From Halobaculum sp. MBLA0143 (GTDB lineage: Archaea; Halobacteriota; Halobacteria; Halobacteriales; Haloferacaceae), in NCBI RefSeq assembly GCF_041361465.1, contig NZ_JBGKAC010000002.1, positions 525,227 to 589,226 of the forward strand: a stretch of DNA of 64,000 nucleotides, in the 5' to 3' direction. This document shows positions 8,239 through 17,066 of the stretch, one piece after another. The notes under the pieces were generated by a model. The model was not told where the DNA came from, ran no database searches, and was given only the letters and a program-made list of their open reading frames with translations. The position numbers and the translations under genes are program-made. Positions within the stretch are counted from its first letter, which is position 1. Every line of letters begins with the position of its first letter.

Positions 8239-9186
8239 GTGAGACGCCCCGCCAACGTTCAAGTACCAGAACGAGCCACGGCCGCTGTGACACTCAGTCG
8301 TTCGCTCGTGGCCGCAGTCGGCGCCGTCAGGAAGTCCCCCGCGTTGCTCGCCGTCGCGGCCGTCTTCACGGTGGTCCAGATCGGAGTCGTCGCCGCACAG
8401 GGGCTCGTCCCCGCGAGTGCCCTCCCGTTGTACTCCACGGCGACTTCGCTCGTCAGCTTCGTCACGACGCCGTTGTTGCTCGCCGGCATCGTTCCGCTGT
8501 CGGCGGCGGCGCTGGACGGTGACGGCGGCTTCGGAACGTTCCTGGCGGGCGTCCGCGAGCACGTCCTCCGGGTGTTCGTCGGGTTCCTCGGCCTCGGCGC
8601 CGTCGGGGCCGTCGTCGGTGTCGTCGGAGTTGTCGTGTTCGTGATCCTCTCGTTCGTCGTCGGCGTCGGGGTGCTCGCGGTCGCGGACGGCCTGACGGCG
8701 GGTCTCGCCCTCTTGGCCTTCGCGCTCCTGTTCGTCACACTGCTGACCGTCCCGCTCGTGGCCGTCCACTTCTTCGCGCACGCCATCACGCTGGACGGCC
8801 TGGGAGTCGGCGACGCCTTCGGCCGCAGCGTCGCGGTGGTTCGCGGGAGTCTACTCACGACACTCGGCTACACCGTGGTCCTGATGGCGTTCGGCACCGT
8901 CGGGTTTCTCGTCGGAATCGTCGGGTCGTTGGACGGCACGCCCGGCACGTTCACGTCGACACCGGGGGGAGCCGACGCCGCCGCCGCCCAGCTAGACTGG
9001 TACCCGTTGCTCTCCACGACGGAGGCGGTGGCGCTCCAGGCCGTCGGCGCCGTCTTCCTCGCCGTCGTCACGGCCGTGTTCTGGCCGTTCTCCGTCGCGG
9101 TGTACCGCGAGCTGCGCGACCGGGTCGTCGAGGACGGTGGCGACGCGAGTGACACGGGCGACACGCGGGACGCTCGGCCGCTGTAG
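8239..9186 (+). CDS. Multi-pass haloarchaeal membrane protein, paralogue 2
   Basis: A 315-residue membrane protein with about six helices, duplicated from the preceding gene. It shares the N-terminal RRPANVQVPERAT, the central SAAALDGDG and REHVLRVFVG, and the C-terminal WPFSVAVYRELRDRVVE. It lacks the long repeat tail of paralogue 1 and ends in a short acidic tail. The GTG at 8239 gives an N-terminus that matches the paralogue. The longer frame upstream reads through the repeat DNA of the neighbour in another frame and is not coding. The function is unknown and the gene pair is probably the product of a local tandem duplication. Confidence 0.8.
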   Translation: MRRPANVQVPERATAAVTLSRSLVAAVGAVRKSPALLAVAAVFTVVQIGVVAAQGLVPASALPLYSTATSLVSFVTTPLLLAGIVPLSAAALDGDGGFGTFLAGVREHVLRVFVGFLGLGAVGAVVGVVGVVVFVILSFVVGVGVLAVADGLTAGLALLAFALLFVTLLTVPLVAVHFFAHAITLDGLGVGDAFGRSVAVVRGSLLTTLGYTVVLMAFGTVGFLVGIVGSLDGTPGTFTSTPGGADAAAAQLDWYPLLSTTEAVALQAVGAVFLAVVTAVFWPFSVAVYRELRDRVVEDGGDASDTGDTRDARPL

Positions 9187-9244
9187 GCCTCGGGAAGTAG
9201 CGACTCGTGACTGGCGGCTGGAAAGTCTCCTGTCGTTGTTGACG

Positions 9245-9520
9245 ATGGTCGCCGAGCTGTGGACCGGTTCCCAGCGGTTGTTCGAGACGCTGTATCCCGG
9301 TGTGCTGTACGTCGGACCGTTGAACGATGTCCCGCTCTTCGACTTCGCGGGTGTCACCGCGGCGGCGGACGGAATCGTCCCACTGGCGTTCGCCGTTGCC
9401 GGACTCGTCGGCCTCGCGGCCGCGATCCGACACTGCCGGGTGTACGGTGGTTACCCTCGGGTAGCTGACCGTCAGGTGGTACTCTCAGGGAAGCCCGCCG
9501 TCAGGCCCGTCTCCGAGTAG
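9245..9520 (+). CDS. Small single-helix membrane protein
   Basis: A 91-residue protein from the ATG at 9245. The in-frame sequence upstream is Arg-rich and unlike protein. It has a hydrophobic helix near residues 49-70 (IVPLAFAVAGLVGLAAAIR) and a weaker hydrophobic segment before it, so one or two membrane passes are possible. It lies 58 bp after the duplicated membrane genes on the same strand and ends 7 bp before the convergent peptidase gene. No family is recognised. Confidence 0.55.
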   Translation: MVAELWTGSQRLFETLYPGVLYVGPLNDVPLFDFAGVTAAADGIVPLAFAVAGLVGLAAAIRHCRVYGGYPRVADRQVVLSGKPAVRPVSE

Positions 9521-9527
9521 TCGACCG

Positions 9528-11327
9528 TCAGGAGTCCTCGCCGACGTGTCGGTCGAAGAACTCGGCCACGCGGCCGAACGCGGCGACGCGGTCGTCGTTC
9601 GCGGTGAGTCCGTGGTCGGCACCCTCCAGGAACTCGTAGTTGACATCTACGTCGTGTTCCGCGGCCGTCTCGACGGCCCGCTTCGACTGCGTCGGTGGCA
9701 CTGTCGAGTCCCCCGTCCCGTGGATGAACAGGAGCGGACACGCGGCGTTCCCGAGATCGTCGGTCGGGCTAAGACGACGGAGGAGATCCCGGTCGTCGTC
9801 CAACGAGCCGTACTCTGCCTCGCGGTTTGCCCGCCGCCACGGCTCGGTCTCTTGGAGGAACGTCTCGAAGTCGGTGATGGGCGCGAGCGCGGCCGTTGCG
9901 CCGACGGCGGCACCAGTTGTTGCTGCTGCGAGCGCCAGGAAGCCGCCGTATGAGTGGCCCAACAACACCACCCGATCGTCGTCGACGGACGGACGGTCGG
10001 CGACCCAGTCGACGGCCCGCCGGGCGTCGGCGACGGCGTCGAACCGTCCCTCGCCGTGGTCAAGTCGGCGGAACCGTCGACCGTAGCCGGACGACCCGCG
10101 GTAGTTCGGCTCGAAGTAGGCGTACCCTTCGCCGACGAAGTATCGCCGGAGCGGATTGAACGTCCGGTGTGCCTGCTGTGTCGGGCCGGGGTGAAAGTAA
10201 ACGATCGCCGGGCGTGGGCCGTCGGTCGACGGTGTCGTGTGGAAGCCGTGTACGTCGACACCGTCGGAGTCGTACCGGACGGACGACGGCACCGGTGGAT
10301 CGTCAGTCATCGACGGGTTCGTCAGGTACGTCCACTGTGTCGTCTCGCCGGTCGCCAACTCGACGGTGTACACCTGTGGCGGAGCGACTCCTCGGTAGTA
10401 GACGACAGCCGCACGTTCACCGTCCGGTCCGAGAGCGATCGGCCCGAAGTACCCGGAGTCGAGCGCCGGCTCCGGGAGTGACTCGACAGTCGTCGTGTCT
10501 TTCAACATCCCGGTCTGGAGGCGCGCTGTCCCGTCATGTTCTCGTTCGTAGACGACCCGACCACTGTCTGGGTCGACAGACAGCGACTTGAGGTTCGCGT
10601 CGGTGGTGACGACCGGTGTGGTCTGGGCGTTCTGGAGGTCGATTCGGTAGATTCCCCTACGGTCGGAGTCGTGTTCTGTTACAGCGTACACTGCGTCCTC
10701 CCCTGGCGCGGGCGCGAGTGATCTGAGCCGTCGAGAGTCGGTCTCGTCCGTACCGACGCGGGTGAGCGTCCCGCTCCCCGTCTCGACCACCGCGAGTGTC
10801 TCGTCCCCGTTGGCTCGTGTCTCGAGCACGAGGAGCCGACCGGTGTCCGGGCCCCACCCGACCGGCGTGATCTGCGAGTCTCCACCGTGTTCGTACAGTC
10901 GGGTACGGTCGTCGCCAGCGACTCGGACCACGTCGAACGTCGCCCGGTCTCGACCGTTGGCGGCACAGACGACGCCACTGCCGTCCGAAAGCCACAGTCC
11001 CCACCGGTGGACGACGCCCGGCTCGTCGGTGAGCCGCCGAGACGCCCCCGACGACGGGTCGACGGCGAACAACTGACGACCGCTGTCGGCTCCGGCTGCC
11101 GAGAACGACAGCCAATTCGTCGCCGTGTGCAACGAGCCAGGGGCGACACCACCGCGAAAGGTGAGCTGGCGGGGTGGCGCTCCCGGCTCGTCGATGCACC
11201 ACAACTCGTAGTCGCCGGTTACGTCGGTGAGGTATGTCAGTGTGTCGGCACCGTCACCGATGTGGACCGACCTGAGGTTCCGTACACTGAAAAGTCGTCT
11301 CAGGTTATATTTTACGTTGTTTCTCAT
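9528..11327 (-). CDS. S9 family prolyl oligopeptidase-type peptidase
   Basis: A 599-residue two-domain serine peptidase, probably cytoplasmic since no signal peptide is seen. Residues about 15-350 form a WD40/beta-propeller-like region with repeats such as GDYELWCIDEPG and QLFAVDPSSG. Residues about 360-599 form the alpha/beta hydrolase domain. The catalytic triad is visible: Ser about 459 in GHSYGG, Asp about 540 in HGTGDSTVPP, and His about 572 in ADHGL. The oxyanion-region sequence YFHPGPT replaces the more usual HGGP. Such enzymes cleave short peptides or acyl-amino acids. The substrate is not evident. A TATA-like motif lies just inside the frame, so the exact start is slightly uncertain. 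Confidence 0.9.
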   Translation of the reverse strand: MRNNVKYNLRRLFSVRNLRSVHIGDGADTLTYLTDVTGDYELWCIDEPGAPPRQLTFRGGVAPGSLHTATNWLSFSAAGADSGRQLFAVDPSSGASRRLTDEPGVVHRWGLWLSDGSGVVCAANGRDRATFDVVRVAGDDRTRLYEHGGDSQITPVGWGPDTGRLLVLETRANGDETLAVVETGSGTLTRVGTDETDSRRLRSLAPAPGEDAVYAVTEHDSDRRGIYRIDLQNAQTTPVVTTDANLKSLSVDPDSGRVVYEREHDGTARLQTGMLKDTTTVESLPEPALDSGYFGPIALGPDGERAAVVYYRGVAPPQVYTVELATGETTQWTYLTNPSMTDDPPVPSSVRYDSDGVDVHGFHTTPSTDGPRPAIVYFHPGPTQQAHRTFNPLRRYFVGEGYAYFEPNYRGSSGYGRRFRRLDHGEGRFDAVADARRAVDWVADRPSVDDDRVVLLGHSYGGFLALAAATTGAAVGATAALAPITDFETFLQETEPWRRANREAEYGSLDDDRDLLRRLSPTDDLGNAACPLLFIHGTGDSTVPPTQSKRAVETAAEHDVDVNYEFLEGADHGLTANDDRVAAFGRVAEFFDRHVGEDS

Positions 11328-11386
11328 TCGGGTTGCCAGATAGTGAGAATTATTTGGCCAAAAACGTTTTCATTGCAGAGTTACTC

Positions 11387-11527
11387 ATGTGCTGGCAGGA
11401 GGAAACTCCTGAATCTCGAATGAGTGACACCGACGTGGGGCTGAAGATGCCCAATCTGACAGAATCGGTCGACGAGAACAAGCAGACGGAACAGGACGGT
11501 TCCTGGGCTCTCATCTCCTTCGACTGA
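11387..11527 (+). CDS. Short peptide upstream of a DUF6895-like gene and an exporter
   Basis: An open frame of 46 codons from ATG 11387, or 35 codons from the internal ATG at 11420 (MSDTDVGLKMPNLTESVDEN...). The C-terminus reads GSWALISFD. The peptide is acidic, with a hydrophobic end, a composition like RiPP or bacteriocin precursors (charged leader, hydrophobic core). The downstream genes are a DUF6895-like protein and an MFS exporter on the same strand. There is no Cys in the C-terminal part, so it is not an ordinary lanthipeptide precursor. It shares a short SVDE string with the precursor at 37928-38023, which may be chance. The start choice is unsettled. Translation is inferred from context only. 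Confidence 0.4.
   Translation: MCWQEETPESRMSDTDVGLKMPNLTESVDENKQTEQDGSWALISFD
11396..11411 (+). promoter_or_regulatory. GAAA-tetraloop hairpin containing an AGGAGG sequence
   Basis: The bases CAGGAG-GAAA-CTCCTG form a perfect 6-bp stem with a GNRA-type loop. The stem and loop include a full Shine-Dalgarno-like AGGAGG (11397-11402). It ends 8 bp before the ATG at 11420 of the short peptide frame. If the transcript starts upstream, the hairpin could mask a ribosome site. If the peptide starts at 11387 it would simply be coding. Its role is inferred. Confidence 0.35.
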
Positions 11528-11582
11528 GTAGCTACAGTAGTCGACAGGGAGCTGACAGCCCTCAATCCAAGTTTTAAACAAA

Positions 11583-12878
11583 ATGAAAGAACAAGTGCAG
11601 AAGATTAGCGACCGAGCCGAGACGTATCTGTCCGACACGCTCGATCTCTTCGAGCCACTGGCGTGGACAGAGAGACAACAGTCGGAGACACTACGGAAGG
11701 CTTTCATCGAACTGGGACTCTTCGAGTACGTGGGTCGTCTCGCGGGCGAGTCGGTACCAGAAGTGCGAGCACATCTGGTAGAGCGAACGAACGACCCTCG
11801 GTACGCGGAACTGTTCGATCGGTACCCGACGTTGTTCAGGAGCTACGGGCTGCCGGCCGTCTCCCTCCGCCAGACGGGTGACTTGGAGCAACGGACCGAG
11901 AACGCCGTGGACCGTGTTCTCCGTGGTGACACAGTCTGGGGAGTCGAACGACAACCCAACTCTTTGTTGGATCTCCTGCTCGAAGCGGAGCTGTGGGGGT
12001 ACCACGACCACGGGTACGACATCGAAGAGATCGTGTCTCACTCAGCGGTCGCGTACCCGCCGGACCCCGTAGAGGCGACGTTCAGCGACTACTACGCACT
12101 AACGCACTCTGTGTTCGCGCCGACTAACTTCGGCTGGGGTGGGGACCGACTCCTCGCCCCGCCACTGCCGTACGAGCTGGAGACGACGATCACGGCTGGC
12201 GTGATCAGAGGGATCGCCGCCGGTCACTCCGACATCGTCGTCGAACTGTTGTGGATCGGGGCCATCCAGGAGCAACTTCACCCAACCGTGTTCGAGCACG
12301 CTGTTCGGTGGCTCGTCGACGAGCGAAGCGTCCCTGGCCGAGTACTCCAACCGGACATGGACATGACCGAGTCCGACCGGGAGGGCTTCGCCGTCCCGAT
12401 GGACGACACGGAGGCGTCGACGTGGACCGGTGATCAGTTGACCTGGCTCCGTCACTACCACGTCAATATCGTCACAGGGTGCATGTCACGGTACCTTCTG
12501 GACCGCGTCGACCTCGGCGAGTACGATACCACGACGGTCGACACAGACCCGGAGTCGTTTGCCGCGCTCGCGTCGTACGGTAGCCTCCTGAACGCGCTCC
12601 ACGACTACGACCTCGGCGCAGCAGCCGAGCAGGCGGTGGCAATCGACGAACAGTGGTTCCAGAGGTTCGACAGTCTCACAGAGCGTGTTTTGAAGTTCTT
12701 CCGCGCACAGGAACGCGGCGATCGGTTCGGTTACTGGCCGGACGAACAACGGCTGTTCGAGCTCGAACACGGAGACGCAGCGGCGTTCCAGTCGGAACTC
12801 GTCGAGCCAATCGCCTCGAAGTGCCAGCAGGCGATAACTCACCTCGAGGACTCCCTCGAACGGGCGGACCATGCGTGA
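11583..12878 (+). CDS. DUF6895-like protein linked to a peptide and an MFS exporter
   Basis: A 431-residue soluble helical protein. The central region (about 170-310), with DYYALTHSVFAPTNFGW, VVELLWIGAIQ and WLRHYHVNIVTGCM, resembles the DUF6895 family, whose function is unknown to me. No catalytic motif is obvious, although conserved His and Trp occur in the HYHVN segment. A TATA-like GTTTTAAAC lies immediately before the ATG, so a start at the GTG 11595 is also possible. The frame overlaps the following MFS gene by 8 bp, indicating co-translation. With the short upstream peptide and the exporter, it is a candidate peptide-modifying or immunity protein. That role is inference. Confidence 0.6.
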   Translation: MKEQVQKISDRAETYLSDTLDLFEPLAWTERQQSETLRKAFIELGLFEYVGRLAGESVPEVRAHLVERTNDPRYAELFDRYPTLFRSYGLPAVSLRQTGDLEQRTENAVDRVLRGDTVWGVERQPNSLLDLLLEAELWGYHDHGYDIEEIVSHSAVAYPPDPVEATFSDYYALTHSVFAPTNFGWGGDRLLAPPLPYELETTITAGVIRGIAAGHSDIVVELLWIGAIQEQLHPTVFEHAVRWLVDERSVPGRVLQPDMDMTESDREGFAVPMDDTEASTWTGDQLTWLRHYHVNIVTGCMSRYLLDRVDLGEYDTTTVDTDPESFAALASYGSLLNALHDYDLGAAAEQAVAIDEQWFQRFDSLTERVLKFFRAQERGDRFGYWPDEQRLFELEHGDAAAFQSELVEPIASKCQQAITHLEDSLERADHA

Positions 12879-14121
12879 GGTGTTCGCCAACGCGAAGTTC
12901 CGCAGGCTGTTTGCCGGTCGGCTTGTCACCAACCTCGGCGACAGTCTCTATTTCGTCGCGGCGACGTGGTTCGTCCACGAACTGTCGAACGACCCGTTTC
13001 TCACCGGCCTGGCGGGGTTCCTCACGCTGTTGCCCGGTGCCTTCCAGTTCGTCGCCGGTCCGCTCGTCGACGACTGGGACGTGCGGCGCGTGCTCGTAGC
13101 CACGCAGTTGCTCCAGGCAGTCGTCGTCTCCGTGATTCCACTCAGCGCTCACTTCGGCGTTCTCCGGGTGGAGGTGATCCTGATCGTCATGCCGGTGTTG
13201 GCGAGTATGAACGAGTTCGCCAACCCCGCGATGTCGGCCGCGCTGCCGCGACTACTCGACGAAGACCGGCTCGTCGCCGCCAACTCGGCGTTCTCGTTGG
13301 CGTCTGACGGGACGGACTTCGTCGGCAACGGGTTGTCCGGGCTGGCGATCGCCGCCTTCGGCGCCGTGTCGTTGTTCGTGTTTGACGCCGTCTCCTTTCT
13401 CGTCACCACGGCGTTGTTCGCCACAGTCGCCGTCCCCGAGGCCGACGGAGAGACTGTGACAGAGACTGAAGAGACACCGTACCTAGAGCGACTCCGGGTC
13501 GGGTTCGACTACATCCGGGAGTCGTTCCTGTTGTCACTGCTGGCCGGCGCGGCCGTGGCGAACCTCGCAGTCGGAGTCGCGCTGGCGACAATGCCGTCGT
13601 TCGCGGAGACGATGCAGGTGCCACAGGTACCCGTGGTCGACCTCGGCGGCGCCGGTGCGTACGGCGTCCTGATTGCGGCCTTCACGCTCGGCAACGTCGC
13701 TGGCGCCGTGACAGCGGGCCTGATCGACGACATCCCGTTCGGAGCCGTCGCCGTCGGCACCGGTCTGCTGTCGGCTGTGCTGTGGGCTGCTGGCGTACTC
13801 GCCGGGTCGCTGACCCTCACCGCACCGTTGTTGGCGCTGGCGTTCGTCCCTGTTGGCGCGTTCAACATTCAGGTCGTCGCGTTGGTCCAGTCGGCACCGC
13901 CAGAGGAGATTGTCGGTCGCGTCACCTCGGTGTTGGGTTCGTTGTCGGTTCTGGCGCTTCCTGCCGGGTCGTTACTCGGTGGCACTGTCGGCCGGTTCAC
14001 CACCCCCTCGACGGCGATGCTGTGCGTTCCGGTCGGACTCGCGTCGTTCGCCGTCTACGTCGCCGTCTCCTCCGAACTCCGGTCACTCCCCTGCGTTGGC
14101 GAGGTGGAGCTGGACGGGTGA
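12871..14121 (+). CDS. MFS exporter (peptide/siderophore-exporter type), paralogue of the RiPP-cluster MFS
   Basis: A 416-residue major facilitator transporter with 12 predicted helices. Its N-terminus (FRRLFAGRLVTNLGDSLYFV) and the segment MSAALPRLLDEDRLVAANS are typical of the MFS_3 group, which includes drug and enterobactin exporters. It is clearly related to the MFS at 41725-43008 (shared pattern FRRLF.GRL.TN.GDS, ALPRL.D..RLV.ANS.LSLA, SLFVFDA). It overlaps the DUF6895-like gene by 8 bp, so the two form an operon. Export of the product of the short peptide locus is the simplest role. The actual substrate is unknown. Confidence 0.85.
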   Translation: MREVFANAKFRRLFAGRLVTNLGDSLYFVAATWFVHELSNDPFLTGLAGFLTLLPGAFQFVAGPLVDDWDVRRVLVATQLLQAVVVSVIPLSAHFGVLRVEVILIVMPVLASMNEFANPAMSAALPRLLDEDRLVAANSAFSLASDGTDFVGNGLSGLAIAAFGAVSLFVFDAVSFLVTTALFATVAVPEADGETVTETEETPYLERLRVGFDYIRESFLLSLLAGAAVANLAVGVALATMPSFAETMQVPQVPVVDLGGAGAYGVLIAAFTLGNVAGAVTAGLIDDIPFGAVAVGTGLLSAVLWAAGVLAGSLTLTAPLLALAFVPVGAFNIQVVALVQSAPPEEIVGRVTSVLGSLSVLALPAGSLLGGTVGRFTTPSTAMLCVPVGLASFAVYVAVSSELRSLPCVGEVELDG

Positions 14122-14205
14122 CCGAACTGCCGTACGGCCCTGCGAAGGTACTTGCGGACTGTCCAGAAACAAGTCTGTGAAGCGGGTGCGACTCGGAGCC
14201 TTCCC

Positions 14206-15039
14206 TCAGTCGTCGGCGGGCGTGCCGGACCCCGCCTCGCGCTGTGAGGTCGTGATCGTCCGCTCGTTGTCGGCGACCCACCGGAGGAGCAGGAACGCGA
14301 AGACGTACTTCGCCAGCACGTCCAGCGCGGAGTAGGCCCACGAGGTGAGGCCGACGGACTGGATCACGGCCAGCCCCTCGATCCCGAGCGCCCAGACGAT
14401 CGGGTAGCCCAGCCAGAGGACGACCGTGAGGATCCGGAGCGTGTCGAAGATCTCGCCGGTGCCCGCTGCGGCGGCGGAGTCGGCCCACTCGGTCAGCAGG
14501 GCGTACAGGACCACCACGAAGAACGCACAGCTCACGGCGTAGAACAGCCACCGGACGGCGTACGACGACGTGACGAGCGCGGCCGCGAGGCCGGTGACAC
14601 ACATCCCGATGTCGGCCGCGATCACGGTGAACAGACTCCCACGGTCGACGTCGGCCAGGAGACCGAGCGCGAGCAGGATCATCGGCGTCGACAGCGCCCA
14701 GGTGAGGTACCGACCCCACTGGCTGAGCACCTCCTCGCCCGCCAGCGCGTGACCGGCCGGCATCTCGATCAGTCCGACCGTCAGCCCGGAGGCGAGCCCG
14801 AGATAGCTGGAGATCGACACCAACGGGATCATCAGCGTCGCTCCCCAGATCAGCTTCGTCCGGCCGTCCGTGATGTTGCGACCCATGTACACGAACAAGA
14901 GGATCGACAGCCCCGCTAAAGCGATGTTCACCCACAACGAGGAACTCAGTAACACGTCGTCTCTGATCTGTGAGAACACGTCCGACTGTGTCGCCTGTTG
15001 GAGTAGCACTGCTGCGGATACTGGTTCGATTGTCGTCAT
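14206..15039 (-). CDS. hop: Halorhodopsin, light-driven chloride pump
   Basis: A 277-residue seven-helix retinal protein of the cell membrane. The helix C signature GRYLTWALSTPMILLALG has Thr at the position of the bacteriorhodopsin proton acceptor Asp85 and Ala in place of the proton donor Asp96, the hallmark of inward chloride pumping. The retinal Schiff-base Lys lies in helix G, in DVLAKYVF (residue about 243). A TATA-like TTTAAGTATCC is centred 27 bp before the ATG, so the transcript is probably leaderless. It is convergent with the MFS gene and stands alone. Assignment as halorhodopsin rather than bacteriorhodopsin or sensory rhodopsin is firm. Confidence 0.95.
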   Translation of the reverse strand: MTTIEPVSAAVLLQQATQSDVFSQIRDDVLLSSSLWVNIALAGLSILLFVYMGRNITDGRTKLIWGATLMIPLVSISSYLGLASGLTVGLIEMPAGHALAGEEVLSQWGRYLTWALSTPMILLALGLLADVDRGSLFTVIAADIGMCVTGLAAALVTSSYAVRWLFYAVSCAFFVVVLYALLTEWADSAAAAGTGEIFDTLRILTVVLWLGYPIVWALGIEGLAVIQSVGLTSWAYSALDVLAKYVFAFLLLRWVADNERTITTSQREAGSGTPADD

Positions 15040-15419
15040 CTAGTGGGGTTTCGTCCCCAGGATACTTAAACCGTTAGACAGCCCACGAGGTCACGGAGAT
15101 TATGAGTGACAAATCGTCGGAGGAACGGTAGATGCTGTCTTCGTTGGTACAGCGTCAGGTCGCGTACGGCAGAACGACTACATTGAGAAACTGAGCGAAC
15201 TCCTCTGACCTGACATCTGGCTCGTACAGCCTGACCTAGACCCTGACAGTAAATAATTTAGAAATTTTATTTTACCATAATTTTTAGATACTAAATGAAG
15301 TATTGAGTCAGAGTTGAACCCCGACGGTAGATTTGTTGTATAATACATTAATTTAATTATTCTTAAAAATAAACTATTCCGAGTTAATAAGGTGTTCCGT
15401 GCGAGGCCGGAGTGGTCGG
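15040..15419. other. A/T-rich intergenic region between hop and the OLD-type nuclease gene
   Basis: The part next to hop holds its promoter. From about 15240 to 15390 the DNA is unusually A/T-rich for this genome, with runs such as AATAATTTAGAAATTTTATTTTA. A short frame starting MSDKSSEER at 15102 ends at once. In another frame VFVGTASGR...NDYIEKLSELL follows, which might be a decayed gene remnant. I see no intact gene, tRNA or clear repeat. Confidence 0.4.
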
Positions 15420-17066
15420 TCAGACGTGACGTTGCAGGAACTGCTCAACTTCGTCAATAGAGCGTCCGCGATGGTACATCTCTTCAACGATCCGTCGCCC
15501 GTGATCACGCTTGTCGTAGCAGTTGAGCCGCTCAGGCCCATCTGGTGTTCTGTGATCCGCCGCGCGTCGCTCAACGCGCTCTTCTACATCACAGTAGTCG
15601 TCAATTTCCAACGCAGCTGCCGGGAGGTCCACCACGTCCGCAACCACGTCGCTGTCGAAGTAGTTCTCAATCTCACGCCTTTTCAGAATGTGACACGGCA
15701 CGTCGGCATTTGCGGCTCGGTTACGCAGCTCCACGGACTCTTGCTTGGGATCCTCGGCCCCCTCCTTTCGATCACTGTCAAGGAGAATTGCAAAGTTTTG
15801 GTTGATTTTCTTTAACTTCGCCGGATCACAGTGCTGCATATTGCCCGTTCCACCCAGGGGAAGAATCGTGACCCCACGATTGTGCCAGTCGTCGATCACC
15901 TCCTCTGCAATTCGTTTGAGAATTTCCACGTCGGACTGCCCTTCGACGTAAATGACGAAATCGCTCTGTAGAATATCACTATTACGAGCACCAATCTCGC
16001 GGACTGCCTCAAACCCTTCGTCGGCCACCCGTTCGAACTCTGTTGCACCGTCTTCGCGCCGCGTGACATAAATGTCCGCGTTGGCGCGGTTGTCGATGAA
16101 CACCTGTGAGTGGGTCGTGAGGACCACTTGACCGCCCCCGCCAGCAATCTCTCTGAGGGCATCGAGCATCTTCCGCTCGGCTGACGGGTGGAGGAAGTTC
16201 CCTGGCTCCTCGAACAAGAGGATGTACCCTTCACTCACCTCGAAGTCGACGTACGCCTGCATCATCGACAACTGTAGAAGACTCCCGACACCAGACCCGC
16301 GCTCTCGAACGTCGACGCTCTCAGAGAGGTGTTCGTCGTGGAGTTCGATACTCGGTGTAATTGCTTTGTCGACGCGGATGTTGCCAGGAGACATCTCCAC
16401 CTGCTCGATACTCTCCAGATGTGTCTCAAGATAGTTTGTCAGATGACTCCCGACTTTTTCAGTCGTCTCGGTTAGAGACTCTCGAAGCTCGGCCTTCTTG
16501 TTGGCGACCTCATTGTCGAATCCACCAGACTCTAGAATCGGGGAGAGCAGCTTGTCCATGTGGGTGCCGCCCTTGAGTTTCGTCTCCTCGCTCACGTCTC
16601 GCTCCGCGAAGATGGGGACTGGCTCTGGGAAGAAGTCCCAGACGCGATCACGAGATTTAGCCTTCGTGAGGCGGGTGTCATCCTCATTGATGGCACCCTT
16701 CGAGAACGTCTCGCCGTTCAGGTAGGTCTCTGAGCCTGGAGTTCTTCCGCTCCGACGGCTGAACTCCCGAAGAACGGTTACTGTGTCGTTGTCTTCCGGA
16801 ACGTACTCCTCCCGGAGCAGACCACAGAGTTCCTCCGGAAGTCGAACCTCGGCCTCGAAGCAAATCTCCTCGGCCTCTTGCATGTGAAAATGCTCGTCGT
16901 CGGGTTTGCCACAGTCGAGAAACAGTTCCAGTGCTTCAAGAAACGACGACTTCCCGGCGTCGTTCTTCCCGATGAACGTCGTCATGTCTCCGAGTTCCAT
17001 GTCACCGGAGTCCTTGATAGGCTTGTAGTTCTTGACGCGGAAGGTCTCGATGTCGATGACGGACAT
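15420..17066 (-). CDS. OLD-family ATPase/TOPRIM nuclease
   Basis: A protein of about 548 residues with an N-terminal SMC-like ABC ATPase and a C-terminal TOPRIM domain, as in overcoming-lysogenization-defect (OLD) and Gabija GajA-type nucleases. Walker A is GKNDAGKSSF (about 33-42). The signature region is RGSGVGSLLQLS, Walker B is ILLFEEPGNFLHP and the H-loop is TTHSQVF. The TOPRIM motifs are VIYVEGQSDVEIL (about 369-381) and LLDSDRKE (about 425). The ATG at 17066 sits 26-30 bp after a TATA-like AAAAGTAATACC. A GTG at 17081 would add five residues. No UvrD-like GajB partner is adjacent, so it is a class 1 OLD-type protein. The presumed role is antiphage DNA cleavage. Confidence 0.88.
   Translation of the reverse strand: MSVIDIETFRVKNYKPIKDSGDMELGDMTTFIGKNDAGKSSFLEALELFLDCGKPDDEHFHMQEAEEICFEAEVRLPEELCGLLREEYVPEDNDTVTVLREFSRRSGRTPGSETYLNGETFSKGAINEDDTRLTKAKSRDRVWDFFPEPVPIFAERDVSEETKLKGGTHMDKLLSPILESGGFDNEVANKKAELRESLTETTEKVGSHLTNYLETHLESIEQVEMSPGNIRVDKAITPSIELHDEHLSESVDVRERGSGVGSLLQLSMMQAYVDFEVSEGYILLFEEPGNFLHPSAERKMLDALREIAGGGGQVVLTTHSQVFIDNRANADIYVTRREDGATEFERVADEGFEAVREIGARNSDILQSDFVIYVEGQSDVEILKRIAEEVIDDWHNRGVTILPLGGTGNMQHCDPAKLKKINQNFAILLDSDRKEGAEDPKQESVELRNRAANADVPCHILKRREIENYFDSDVVADVVDLPAAALEIDDYCDVEERVERRAADHRTPDGPERLNCYDKRDHGRRIVEEMYHRGRSIDEVEQFLQRHV

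Noticed and set aside
15102..15207. Small gene starting MSDKSSEER
   Set aside because: It stops after nine codons; the protein-like continuation is in another frame, so at most it is a remnant.
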